NCBI GenBank assembly: GCA_012295275.1
Contig: CM022665.1
Coordinates: 21,400,650 to 21,464,649, forward strand
DNA from: Chrysomallon squamiferum
Lineage: Eukaryota > Mollusca > Gastropoda > Neomphalida > Peltospiridae
Reading direction: 5' to 3'
DNA: 64,000 bases
Made by a program: the position numbers and the translations under genes. Of the stretch, positions 48,391 to 60,600 are shown one piece after another. Below the pieces are notes generated by a model. The model was not told the origin of the DNA. It was given only the letters and a program-made list of their open reading frames with translations, and did no database searches. Within the stretch, counting starts at the first letter, position 1. Each line of letters opens with the position of its first letter.

Positions 48391-49936
48391 CCAGAAACGT
48401 ACTATTATGAATAAGGAAATCGGCCAACAGTGAGAAGAAAAGAACGGATGGAACAAGGTGATAAAGTAGTGGTAGTAATGAAAGAAGCAGCTGTATTAGA
48501 GATGATGTCGTATGTTTATATATATATATGTTCTCTCTGCAGTGCTAAAACAATAAAAAAAAATTACAAAAAAAAAAAAAAAAAAAAAAATTAAGTTTTT
48601 GACGCATAACCACTTAAACAAAGGCAAAAGGTGTTCTTAGACAATTATTCATTCATTAGTGAAAAAATAAAAAAAAATAATAAAAAGAAACTCTTGAAGT
48701 ATAAAAACAGTAACAGTTTAATATCATCAAAGATAAAAATTGTAAGTTTTGATATCTAGAGATAAAAGTGACAACTCACAGCATCATGAGAAAAATAAAA
48801 AAGAATGAAAAAGATACTTCACTCCAACTCAGCTATTTATTAATGGCATTTTGCCCTCAATTATTCGATTAAACTCGGGTTTATAAGTTAAAAAGCTCGT
48901 TTACAAATCACAAAACGCTGATCATATCTGCTTCGCTTATCTCAACACTTCTTTCTTAAACAAACATGAACGGAGAACAAAAAAATACTTGACCACCCGT
49001 TACCCCGGTAACAGGAGAACCTCGTGCGCGCGTGGTCTTGTATTGTCCTGGAAATCTCTAATTATCGCTGGTTATAAAACATGATAGTCAAATGCTGTTA
49101 ACATACAAACTGTTCACACCATTAAGACGGACACTTTTTAATGTGTTTGCTGTATTGAAAGTGAGGGCGAATGGGATAAACTGATTTTTTTCTACTGTTT
49201 TTTTTATTATTATTTTTTTTAACAAAGGATTCTGACATCTAGGTGTTCTGTTGTCCGAAATTTAATCTTAGATGTATTTACTACAGTCTGTAATTTTTAT
49301 TTTCTTCTTATTTCATTTGGTTTCATGAGCTTTTCTGATATTTTCGAATGTTGGTTGTATGAGTAATTAAAATTCTTTTAAGTCAATATCTGAATATAGT
49401 AGATCCCTATTAGTTTATTAGTAATAAACTTAATATTAGTGAATATTCTTTTATCTATTTATTTATTTGTTTCTTTGTTTTTATAGACACGTTCCTCATC
49501 AGTTCTCTATCTTTGTCTTTCATTCTATTGTCTCTGTTATAAAATAATATTGTCTTAGTGAAAAAGCACGCTTGTGTCAGTGAACTAGTATTTTAATAAG
49601 TCATATAAAAAATAACACAGTACAGTTTGTATAAAGATAAGAAATAACTGACGTCACTGAATACTACCATTACTTCTACTTCTACTACACACTACAAATA
49701 ATAATAATAATTAAACAAATAAACAAATAAATAAATAAAATAAAATAACTAAATTAAATTAAATTAGTGAAATAAAATAAAATAAAATAAAATAAATAAA
49801 TAAATTAAAAATAAATATATAAATGAATATACAAATAAATAAATAAATAAATAAATAAACGCTCGCAAGAATTAGCAGCAAAATATATTAACTATATATT
49901 TAATATGAAGACAGGGCGGTACTACCACATTCTATT

Positions 49937-49975
<39 letters not shown>

Positions 49976-51697
49976 TTAAGAAATGATGAGAACTTTGGTT
50001 ATTGAACTCTTGCGAAATTTTAAAGTCCAATGGAATATATATATATTTTTTTCTTAAATAATATACAGGTCCATTTTGAAGACGGTCGACTACTTCTGAA
50101 AAATGATGTCACAAACGAATGGCCCCGTCATCTACATCCTTGTGTAGACGTCACAAAACATTGGCCACAGTTGATTCAGCCTGCACGTGACCGGCACGAG
50201 CAGAACGTGGAAGCGTATCGCGACGACAGGGACAATGTGATGTTGCGCGTGCAGAGACCAATCTGCAAGAACGAAGAACTACTCGTCTGGTACAGCGATG
50301 ACCTAGCCAGATGTGTGGGAATTCCTTTCTTGACTCCTGATAACATCAGAGGTGAACTTATACATACACGCACGCACATACGTACGCAAAAATACACACA
50401 AATACACACAAATTGAGACATACATACATACAGTTAAAAGTGTCAAAAAAGAAATGAATAATAATCATGTTACCATTCATTTCTTATAAACAGGTACGGA
50501 AATAAGATTTTCCCCTTCCTTCACTAATTTACTGTTTTTTTTTTTTTTTTTTTTAAATTTTCCCCATCAGGAAACCAGGAGTACAGATGTTCAAAATGTC
50601 ACAAAACATACAGATATCCAAACACCCTGAAAGCTCACATTCGATTTCGATGTTCTGTGACGCAGAAACAGAACGAGCAGGTCAGAATGAATTGTGTGAC
50701 GTCATTTAAGGACGAGATGGGTGTACAAAGTCACTCATCACCGCTTCCTCCAATGGGAGCCTTTCTTCACAGACGCTGTACTCCACCGATTCTAGACAGC
50801 TGGTACTCGACGAAGAGAAAGAGAAATACCCTTTTACTATCGGAATTATCCGCATTTAAGCCGCACCGTGCTGAACGTGACTCGGCAGAAACTGAACCAG
50901 ATTCCACCACTGTACAAAGCTCGACGTCTCCTGGCAAAGATTCCGCGGTTTTAAATTTGTCAACACGAGACCACAGCAATACAGCATCTGTCTCTAGCAT
51001 GCCCCTGTCTCTTCAGTTATGGAAGCCGTTTCATCAGCCAGCGATACCAATAACCGTTGACGCCCTGACTTTGTGCTATCCGTATTTAGAGAACATTCAA
51101 AGACATAACACACTTCTGTGCTCTTCCGAGCAGACGACATCTCTAAACAGGTTGGCCTCTCGCAGTATCTCCACGTACCATCAACTTCTGGCGACACCTG
51201 GAATGAACGCAAGTGCTGGGTTAGGACAACATGGCTGTCAAGATAAAACATGCACTAACGCGCATTCAGCGTCCAACTTTAGCTTTCCGCTTCCGTCGGA
51301 ACAGGAAGGGGAGCCATTAGATCTTCTGCCGAGATCGTTGTATTTGAGCAAATCGAGGAAAGGGCATCTGTGTATATACTGCGGTAAATTATACTCTCGT
51401 AAATATGGCTTGAAAATTCACCTGAGGACTCATACTGGCTACAAACCTCTCAAATGTAAGGTTTGTTTGCGTCCTTTCGGTGATCCGAGTAACTTGAACA
51501 AGCACGTTCGTCTGCACGCGGAAGGGGACACGCCATACAGATGTCAGTACTGCGGCAAGGTTCTCGTGAGAAGACGAGATCTTGAACGTCACGTGAAATC
51601 TCGCCACCCACAGGAAGCGGAGCTAAAGGAAACAATGATTGACAGCGTGGATACAACCACTGAGAACGTTGAAACTGATCAAATCACTGTGGTCTGA
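45012..51697 (+). CDS. PRDM13: PR-domain zinc finger protein 13, 3 coding exons
   Basis: A nuclear transcriptional regulator; vertebrate Prdm13 directs GABAergic versus glutamatergic neuron choice downstream of Ptf1a. Exons: 45012-45185, 50069-50351, 50571-51697 (phases 0 and 1; 527 aa). The PR (SET-like) domain spans about residues 30-150, ending in KNEELLVWYSDDLARCVGIP. Zinc finger 1 (C159, C162, H175, C180) is a C2HC finger next to the PR domain, as in human. Fingers 2-4 are C420/C423/H436/H440, C448/C451/H464/H468 and C477/C480/H493/H498. SRKYGLKIHLRTHTGYKPLK and RPFGDPSNLNKHVRLHAEG are nearly identical to the human protein, which makes the call firm. The linker is much shorter than in human and lacks its Ala/Gly/His runs. 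VLNLS (279-283) and PLDLL (401-405) resemble CtBP-binding motifs (inference). The start is the first ATG after an in-frame stop. Confidence 0.96.
47130..47570. promoter_or_regulatory. CpG-bearing island in PRDM13 intron 1, candidate enhancer
   Basis: About 440 bp of markedly higher GC and CpG content than the surrounding intron, with mixed non-repetitive sequence, GCACGTGC (about 47267) and CACAATGAATTAA (SOX/homeodomain-like, about 47408). No coding frame has family similarity. Long-intron islands of this kind are often developmental enhancers; here that is inference only. Confidence 0.3.
48315..48384. repeat. (GA)n microsatellite in PRDM13 intron 1
   Basis: About 70 bp of uninterrupted GA next to a short GT run. 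Confidence 0.95.
48999..49012. promoter_or_regulatory. Palindromic X-box-like site in PRDM13 intron 1
   Basis: GTTACCCCGGTAAC is a full match to the GTNRCC, 0-3 N, RGYAAC pattern of RFX X-boxes with a 2-bp spacer. It lies in a locally GC-richer patch (48995-49040), about 1.05 kb before exon 2. Function is unproven. Confidence 0.4.
49690..49980. repeat. (AAAT)n and (TTTA)n tracts before PRDM13 exon 2
   Basis: Imperfect TAAA arrays (49715-49860) are followed by a clean (TTTA)n at 49936-49978. The two are inverse-complementary and end about 90 bp before the exon 2 acceptor. Confidence 0.8.
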
Positions 51698-51705
51698 CCA
51701 GTTTG

Positions 51706-51707
<2 letters not shown>

Positions 51708-51713
<6 letters not shown>
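51708..51713 (+). terminator. AATAAA within a (TAAA)n run just after the PRDM13 stop
   Basis: A (TAAA)n microsatellite starts 10 bp after the stop codon and contains many AATAAA hexamers, so a polyadenylation signal could be this near. The real 3' UTR may well be longer. Confidence 0.3.
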
Positions 51714-51744
<31 letters not shown>

Positions 51745-52998
51745 AAAAGTTAAAAAAAAAAAAAAAAAAAAAATAAGGAAAACGATTGTGTTTCTTATTC
51801 ACTCACGTTTTTTTTTCTTGTTTTCATTCAGGCTTTTGTTTTCTACCTCTCATACTATAATTATTTCTAACAGTCTAAGATTTTCTCTTCCTCTGGATCT
51901 GCATCTCTATCTTACATAACATCTATTTATTAAGTAAATCAGTTATGTAGCAGAGTAAAAAAAAGAAGAAAAACCAAAGGAACAAGAAAAAAAAAGCAGC
52001 AAAAAAACACCCCCCAGTGTATGTTAATGTAGACTTCTGATTTCAAATAAGATAAAAACGCTACCGTACAATTTACTAGCAAAATTAACAGATTATTATT
52101 ATTATTATTATTATTATTACTGTCAGATAAAGATGCATCTTATGCAGTTCAATCCCAGTTGAAATAAAAAAAAGTGTTGAAGATAACTGAAACACACACA
52201 CAAAAAAAAAACACCCCCAAAAATTCAACAACAAAATAAAACCAAACAAAAAACTTTCATTGCATTTCAAAGCAGTCAAATTATATACGCTCCGAAAATA
52301 GATATCTTTATCAAGTATCTATTCAATAATGTGTCCTTTTTAAAAAAGGTGTTAATAAAGATTGACTTACAGAATTAAATATTATGTTTTTGAACTGTAT
52401 ATATTTATGTATAAACTTGTGAACATTCCTAATGAATAAGACTTGTCGTTTGTGAATAGATAATTCTGTTTATTTCTGTTAACGAAGAGTTGTCTTTCCC
52501 GATGGATTATTTTTCATGGATCGGGCCCTACCGCTTTACTTCGGATGACTATTAAACAATAAATACGGGGGTTATTTGACAAACACAAGGAAGAATGTTA
52601 ACATACAACAGGTAAAAACATCACATTTAAGTAATCGATTCAGCTTAATCGACCGTTTTCTTGTTTTATGATTTCTTCCCCCAACATTCACTTAAAATCT
52701 TTTCCATTTCCTTGGTTTGCTTTCTTTTCTGATTTTCAGGTACGCCTTTATAAGGAATTTCCCTAAAAAAATAAAAAATAATATTTGATCTCATTCTGCT
52801 TTCAAACATATAGTTAGCTAACGTAACATTTTAAGATTTGGAAATCGCCATTTCTGAAAAAGTAGCGGCTGTTAGCCCTGGTACATTTAAGTCAAACATC
52901 TTTTTATTATTAAATAAAAATAGTTATTAGTAACAACAATTTATTTGTTATTTGTTATTTTTCAAAATGGTCTGTTAAGAAAAAAGTACCTCTGAACA

Positions 52999-53050
<52 letters not shown>

Positions 53051-56000
53051 GTGTACAACAAGTTATGTATCAAAGCAAATACAGTTCCGTTGCAAAAAGC
53101 TGTATGATTAGTCAGTGAGCGAAAATAGAAATTTATCTAGTCATCATATCTTACCACTATTTATAGTGATTACAGGATGAATATAGATATCGATATAATG
53201 TAAATTGACTTGTGACTGTTTTATTAAAGCCAGTTTCTGGTAACAAGAAACAATACATAAGCTTTAATATAATTTCAGGCTATTGTTCTTAATGTCTTGG
53301 AAATACTGATTTGTCATGGATCCACCTACTAGTAGCATCAGCATCATCATCATCATCAGCAGTAGTAGTAGTAGTAGCTGCAGCAGCAGACGTGATAGTA
53401 GTAGTAATAGTAGTAGGGGTAGTAACAGACGTAGTGGCAGCAGTATACATTTTATGGGGGAAACAATGCCTTTAACATCTGATCAGGTGAACTTTTGTTC
53501 AGTGCTATGGTAGATGTCGAGAGGACAGGGCTTTTCGAAGATGGCACAAAACTTGTATTCGAAAATAATCAGAACTACAATCCATCAGTAAATCAAGACT
53601 TTGATAACACTGAATATGAAAAATAACACAGTTTGTGAATATAACGTCTAATCATTCAATGTCAGCAATAGCTATACAGGCATAGATATATATAGATTAT
53701 AGATATATAGATATTCATACATTCATTTATATGTACCTATATGTTCATATATATGTCTATATAAAAATATATATAATAAAAAGATATACATACTGACAAA
53801 CATTCAGATATAACCATGTTTCTATGTGTGTGTGTGTGTATGTGTATGTGTGTGTGTGTTTGTGTGTGTGTGTATGTGTTTGTGATTGTGTGTGTACATA
53901 TACTGCATATAACTGTAAATAAGTATTTAATCTGTTTTATATAGCGTGACACTAAAACTACAAACTGAAACTGTTTAATAAATATTTTACTTTAAATTAA
54001 CTACACACGGAACGCACTGTTTAGGAATAAAAATTGAACGTTTAAATTAACTGTAAGCTGTTGTGAAGCACGTCTGCGACGGGCACGCTTTCTGACAGGT
54101 CAGCGGGCGCGTCCGTCGCAGAATGACGGTAATCCGTTTTTTTAACCTTATGTAGTAGGGCCCTTAACCATACCCTAACAGGGCCTCGTTCAAGCTGTGG
54201 AAAGTTTTCTCAGAGATATTTAGATGTACTGTTTTCTGTGTTTCTTTAACCTAGCAAATTGGTCCTAACTTATTTACTTAGCTACGGATCGCAGTTTAGT
54301 TTATACCTACCTGTAGAATTCGCTGGTAGCTATTATTATTTTTGTTTTGTTTTACTTATTATATTTTATATCGTTGTACTTTTAAGGTACAGTTTTTGAA
54401 AATCCCGGTAACATATTAACTATTTACCTAAATAACTTACTTTAATACACAGTTTAACATCTCGTAATTAACCTGTATGCATCATTAAAGTAAGTAAATA
54501 TGTTAACCATTCATTTCTGCAAATATTCCTAACAAGTATGTATTAATTAAATATCTACTGTTAGTTAACAGTAATCCGATTTCTGAAATCATCTAACAAT
54601 TAACAATCATTAGCGAGAGACAAAAGGAATTTGTGTGAGCTACGCTCTGCTGACTTCATGGAAGTCCGCGACGTGTTTATTTAAGTAAAAGACAGAAGAG
54701 CCCAGAGATGACAAAAGACCACAAAGAACAAAAAGTTGGCAGCCATTATTATACAATTATGTTGGTAATTATATTTTGCGTTATCTTTGTTTAAGTCGGA
54801 AGCAGGTACAAATGGTTATCCTGTTTCTGTATGCTATGTTTGATTTGTTGATGAATTTGATGTAACCTGTAATATGCCTCATAGAGAGTTTGAATTATGA
54901 TTTATTTCTAACAAAACCTGTTAGGGAAAATTAAAAGAATTAAGAATTATAGTATTTCATTTAACACCAAATCCTGCGTCCTTAATCACTAAATAATAAG
55001 AATACATGTGTAAAATAAATAATTATCTTTGTAATATAAATACTGTGTTTTGTTTTGGTGTTCATAGTGGATACTTGATATTATATATAGTTTATATCTG
55101 TAGTATATGCAGATATATTTATATATCTATTATAATCAATCGTCACAGTTTCTTAACTGCACAGTCAGTGGGTCCACTAAAGGTGCAAACCCAAGACAAA
55201 AAACGAGCCAAAATTTAATAGAGTCATTAGCACTTGAAAGCTGACACCTCTTATGCGCTGGGCCCCGTGACACACACATACATACAAACATACACACACA
55301 TTCACCGAGGTACATCCATAACACACACTGTTGTAAGCAAAACGTTAAATGTTCACACCTATGTGTACATGTCTGCAAATGTTTAAACATTTTAAAAATA
55401 GATATCTAGTCATTAGAAGAAAATTCTGCACCAGTTTTCATCCAGTTTTGTCCGTCCATTCACCGTGACAGAAAATTTCCAATAATTCTAAATGTAATTT
55501 TTGGTTTAGATTTCTGAATTAAAACTTGGTGTTGCTTCTATTAGAAAAGTAAAAACAAATGAAAATGTTGCCAGCAATATCCTTTAATTAATCAAATGTA
55601 ATTACTTTATTAAATATCCGTAGCAAACTGTTAATTTGTTTTTATTATTTAATTAATTTAAGTTTCTTATTTCTCTGCTGCTGTTGTTGTCGGTGGTGAC
55701 GTTGTCAGTACAGTATTGTAGCTGTATAAAAATGTAGTAGTAGTAGTGTTTTACAATTCTGTATAAGATTTAACTTCCTTCGAATAACCTGGATTTGTTT
55801 TGCTGTTATCATATTTTATTATTAAAGCTTCACTCCAGTAAAATCATTACTTGTAAAACAGCATACAGACATTTATGAGAAATGAATGCAGATTCACATG
55901 CGAGACCCCACAGTACAAAGCATTCATGACCCATTGAAATGTATATCTCTCAGATCAGTAGAAGTCTACTTTAACGTAATAGGTTATAAATATATACAGC

Positions 56001-56335
56001 AGTGTATTCAAAGCAATAATAAAGGTAACTACTGGTGTTCAGTGCAGTGTTTGTTGACTGGTAGAATTAATTCTTGAACAGTTTTATGATAAACAACCAC
56101 ATTATGCATAACACTATTACAACTTATTTCATTGAACAGTTTGGTTGTTTTTAAATCCTATTTATTTTCAGAATCATAAATTTTACAAAATATTATTTTA
56201 GTGTTGTTCATTGTAGAAATCTTTAACAAGAAATAAAATAGTTTGAAAAAATAAAAATGTCGTGTTCAGTAGAATGATATATTTCCATCATAATTATTAT
56301 TATTGTTGTTGTTATTGTTGTTGTTGTTGTTGTTG

Positions 56336-56383
<48 letters not shown>

Positions 56384-56793
56384 TGAATTGCGCTCATGTT
56401 AAGATCAGATAACTTTCCTATAAAATCAGCTCAGAAATACCATTGGATTTTAATACTTTTGATCCTTGGACCCCACCCCTCAATCTACCTTACATATATT
56501 ACAAAGTATTATTTGTATGTATGTATGTATATGTATGTGCTTGCGTGTGTGTATGCGTGCTTATGTGTGAATGTATGCATGTTTATATGTATGTATTTGT
56601 TTGTGTGTGTGAGTATGTATGTTTGTATATATGTATGTGTGTCTATGTATGAATGCACGTACATATGTATGTACCTTTGTATGAATATACGTACATATGT
56701 ATGTATGAGTATGTATATAGGCCTATGTATGTGTGTTTCTATGTATGAATGTGTGTACGTACGTCTGTATGTATGTGCATGTATGTATACCTA

Positions 56794-56824
<31 letters not shown>

Positions 56825-57129
56825 TTATGTATGTATTTCAGTGTATGTTCTTATGTCGTATGTATGTAATATTCTAAATTACATGACCAAGCCAGATAAC
56901 TTTATATATTTCTTAGTTAGTTTCTTTGTTTATTTTAAGTGTTTTACAATTACAGTCAAAACCGTTTATTTTTTACATTAGAAATTATATGAGGAAAGGA
57001 AACCGGGCCCGTTGACCAAAAAGCTAACTTGTTTGTTGTTTTTCTTATTATATTTTCTTTTTACTTCCTTTCTGCCCTAAAAATGTCTCGTATTATATTC
57101 TTTATTTTTAATTTTTCTTTACTGTTGTG

Positions 57130-57171
<42 letters not shown>

Positions 57172-57600
57172 TTTAATACTTGGACAAGAAACGTTTTTAT
57201 TTTATGTTGTTCGTCTTCCTTTTTACATTTCTTTCATTGGAGGAAATGTCGAAATGAAAAATAATTAACCGATGTTTTTAAAACAAGTTAAAAGGACAGA
57301 ATACCATTGCGAATATATATGGTTCTAATTTAAACAAACCTTTTTTTTTTTTTCAACATATTTTACACAATAATGAACAATTCAATAAATAATATATGAT
57401 GTGTGACAATTTTAATTTGATACTAGCTATACAGATTTACTTACCTATAAACCATCTGAAATCACAACAAAAAATTACTAAGAACTTGAAAGTATACGAT
57501 TTAAAAGATTTATTTAGAAAACTGTATTGTAATCTTCTAAAATAAAAAAAGGAAAAATAAAAAAGGAAGAAGAAGAAAAGAACAAGGAATATCAGTCACA
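51714..57600. other. Non-coding stretch downstream of PRDM13
   Basis: No supportable gene. It holds (GT)n at 53009-53045, GTAT-rich tracts at 53825-53890, (TTG/TTA)n at 56290-56381, a long (TATG)n region at 56515-56860, and (ATT)n at 57131-57170. A moderately GC-rich patch lies at 54060-54190 and another at 54620-54720. They could be regulatory, but I see no recognised element in them. Confidence 0.45.
54074..54121. other. GC-rich hairpin
   Basis: CTGCGACGG (54074-54082) and CCGTCGCAG (54113-54121) are exact reverse complements, and the pairing continues imperfectly inward (CACGC with GCGCG). The loop is about 20 nt. It sits in an otherwise AT-rich region. Confidence 0.6.
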
Positions 57601-57649
57601 ACAACAAAAAAATAACTTTTAAAAAGCTATACTAGACTTATTATTTAAC

Positions 57650-60600
57650 ATTCTGATGTACAAAAAGTGTAACAGCAAAGAGTAAAAATTCACAATTGAC
57701 TGCTCTTTAATGGCAAGAGTATTCAAAGCAAATAGACTGCAACAGCGGTAATATAAATAAAGATTAGTGTATTTCTACTGTAATGAAAGTAATACATTTT
57801 AATATTATTATATTTTATACGTGGAAAATTAAGTTTAATGTACATGAACATATTACAAATATTTATATTTATCTATCAGAAAATCTTTCTAGAGGGATTT
57901 AAAGTAATAAAAATAGAATTAATATTATAATAACAACTTTTAGAAAATGTTTATTCATTTCTGAGTTCGTCTTATTAAGGCATAAGAAAGTTCAATATGT
58001 AAACAATATACCTAGTTATAGTACGATCAATATTTAGTTAACTAGAATATATAAATAAATAAATAAATAAGTAAGTAAGTTAATAAATAAAATACTTAAA
58101 TAGATAATGAAATGAAATATATAAACAAAGAAATAAAATAAAATAAATGTTTGTTGTCTAGAGTATCAAATTTTTCTGATGGATAATATTTAGCTAACTT
58201 TTACTAGAACAAAATAGAATGTATTCAACAAAATATAAACAAATAAATAAATAAGTAATAAAATGAAAAATGGTTGTAGCCTAAGTTATGAGATTATTCT
58301 AAACAGCAGTTAGATTTCTGGAATGTTACCAAGTTGATTTTGTACACGTAAATTGAGACACGTAATCATTACGAGGTCGAAACAACCCGTATACGTTTTA
58401 TTTTCTGTTTTTAATATATCGAAGAGTTTGAGCTGTTCTTTATAGAAACAATGTTACTAGAAATTTAAGTAAGTTTACAAAAAAAAAAAAATATTAAGAG
58501 TTTTCTATCTACTAATTTATATCTATAAATATACATTTATCTCTGCAGAGATATTTAAACTTTTTAAATGTATGACACTAATTTAACATTACTTCATTGT
58601 TTATGTTGTATAAAATTTCATAGCTATTCTCGTCCATTTTGTTGGATTCAGTGAGTCATGTAAAACATACTTAGACACTGGATTTAGTTACAGAGTTTAA
58701 TAACATGACCAGTATTTGAAATAATAATTACGTTTTAACATATTAAACTTCTATGATAGAGATACTGATCTTAATGAAAATAGAAGATGTCACGGTATGT
58801 TATTAGAAAAGTATAGGTTTACCAAAAAAACATTAGACACATCGCATAGCCCAATATCGGAATATCACAAACAAATTTGAAGATAGAAATATTGAAGAAT
58901 GTTACGTCCCAGAAAATGATATTTTAAATGAGTTCGTGTCAACAGAATTAAAATTTACAAAAATCTTATTTCATTTTATTCACAAATCTGAAGGACGGAG
59001 TTGCGTTCTAAGTGAAACAACAAGAAACACAGAACGTGCCACTGTAGGTATATTGTAGATTTATTTCATTGTACTTGATTTATTTATCTCGTTAGTTAGT
59101 TTTCTTTTCTTCGTCTTTTTTTTTTTTTTTTTTTTTTCTGTTATATTTTTCTTTACTATTGTTATCGTTATTATTATTATTATTATTATTATTGTGTTGT
59201 TGTTGTTGTTACTGTTCTATTATTGATCTTGTCATTACCGTTATTATTATTGTTATTATTAGTTATTATTGTTGATGTTATTGCAGTTATTATTGTTAAA
59301 TTCATAAAACGATGTAAAAGTTATTTTTATGAAAGTCTACAAACCATTTGTTTCAAAAGTTAGGTGAAGCAAAGTATGCATATTATTATTATTATTATAA
59401 AACACACAGACACACAGACACAAAATCACAAACACACACGAATACATGTCTAAAATTATTAGTTTTACGTTGCTAACATTATAAAATATTTCCGTGTACT
59501 TCTTTTCTTTTGTGAAACTGAAACCTCTGTTATTTGTGACAAGGTTAAAAATGCAGTAAAAGGCACACCTACAAAAACACGCCGATAAAAGCGGGCCAAC
59601 ATAATAGCTGTGTCAGTGCGCCGTTAGTACGTACAGGTCAAACTTTTGATCAAACTTTAATCCTGGCACAAAAGGAATCTGTGATAGGTTTTGACAATAT
59701 TGTGAACCACTGTCAAAACTGTTATCTGTGATCATGAAGTTTAAAATAAAAGCACACCTTCATAAGAATCCCGACATGACTGCATAGCCTTTTTTGCTTA
59801 TTATTATTATTATTATGCAGTTTTTAACTTTACTATTTTGTTTAACATTGTTAACATTTTCACAGCTAATAATGAAGATTTTCTCGTCGATTTTATTAAA
59901 TTCAGTGGCTTATGTGAAACATGCATAGACCTTGGATTTAGTTTTAAGAAAGGTTTAATAATAAAACTAGTATTTTAAATAATGATTACGTTTTATCCTG
60001 TTTTACTATATTCATGTAATAGAGAAAAATGATTTTCTTTTGTATTTGTTACGAGCGACAACGAGAAGGTCACAAATATTTGTGTCTCCCACTTCTTGAA
60101 TATCGTTCTCAATAACTGTTAGAAGTGTACAGAGTAAATAAGTGTTAAGACAAATATTTAAAATTATTAGATTTATGTTGCTAACATTATAAAGTATTTC
60201 TTTTTTCTTTCTCTCCTTCGTGAAACTGAAAGCTCTACTTTTAGAATTGAAGACCTGCTATTCCTGACAACATTTCAGTTAAAATTGTCAAAAAACAATA
60301 ACATTTGGACATTTTTAAATTTATTTTTACTACTACTATTATTATTATTATATACAGTAAAATATACAAGACAAATCAGTTAGCTAAGAATAAAATGTAA
60401 AAACAAACTAATAAACAAACAAACAAACAAACAAACAAAAAGAAAAGAAAAGAAAAGAAAATATACCTACGAATATGTCGAAATTCTACTGGTATCTTAT
60501 AATTTAGATATAATTTTTATTTAATTATTTATGAGAGCGTATGAGGAAAACTTTTTACCAGTTTTCACAGGGCGATAACAAAAGTTACTGTTAGACACAA

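Noticed and set aside
56396-56869. 157-codon Cys/Tyr/Met/Val-rich open frame
   Set aside because: It is produced by a (TATG)n/(TGTG)n region, not by a cysteine-rich secreted protein.
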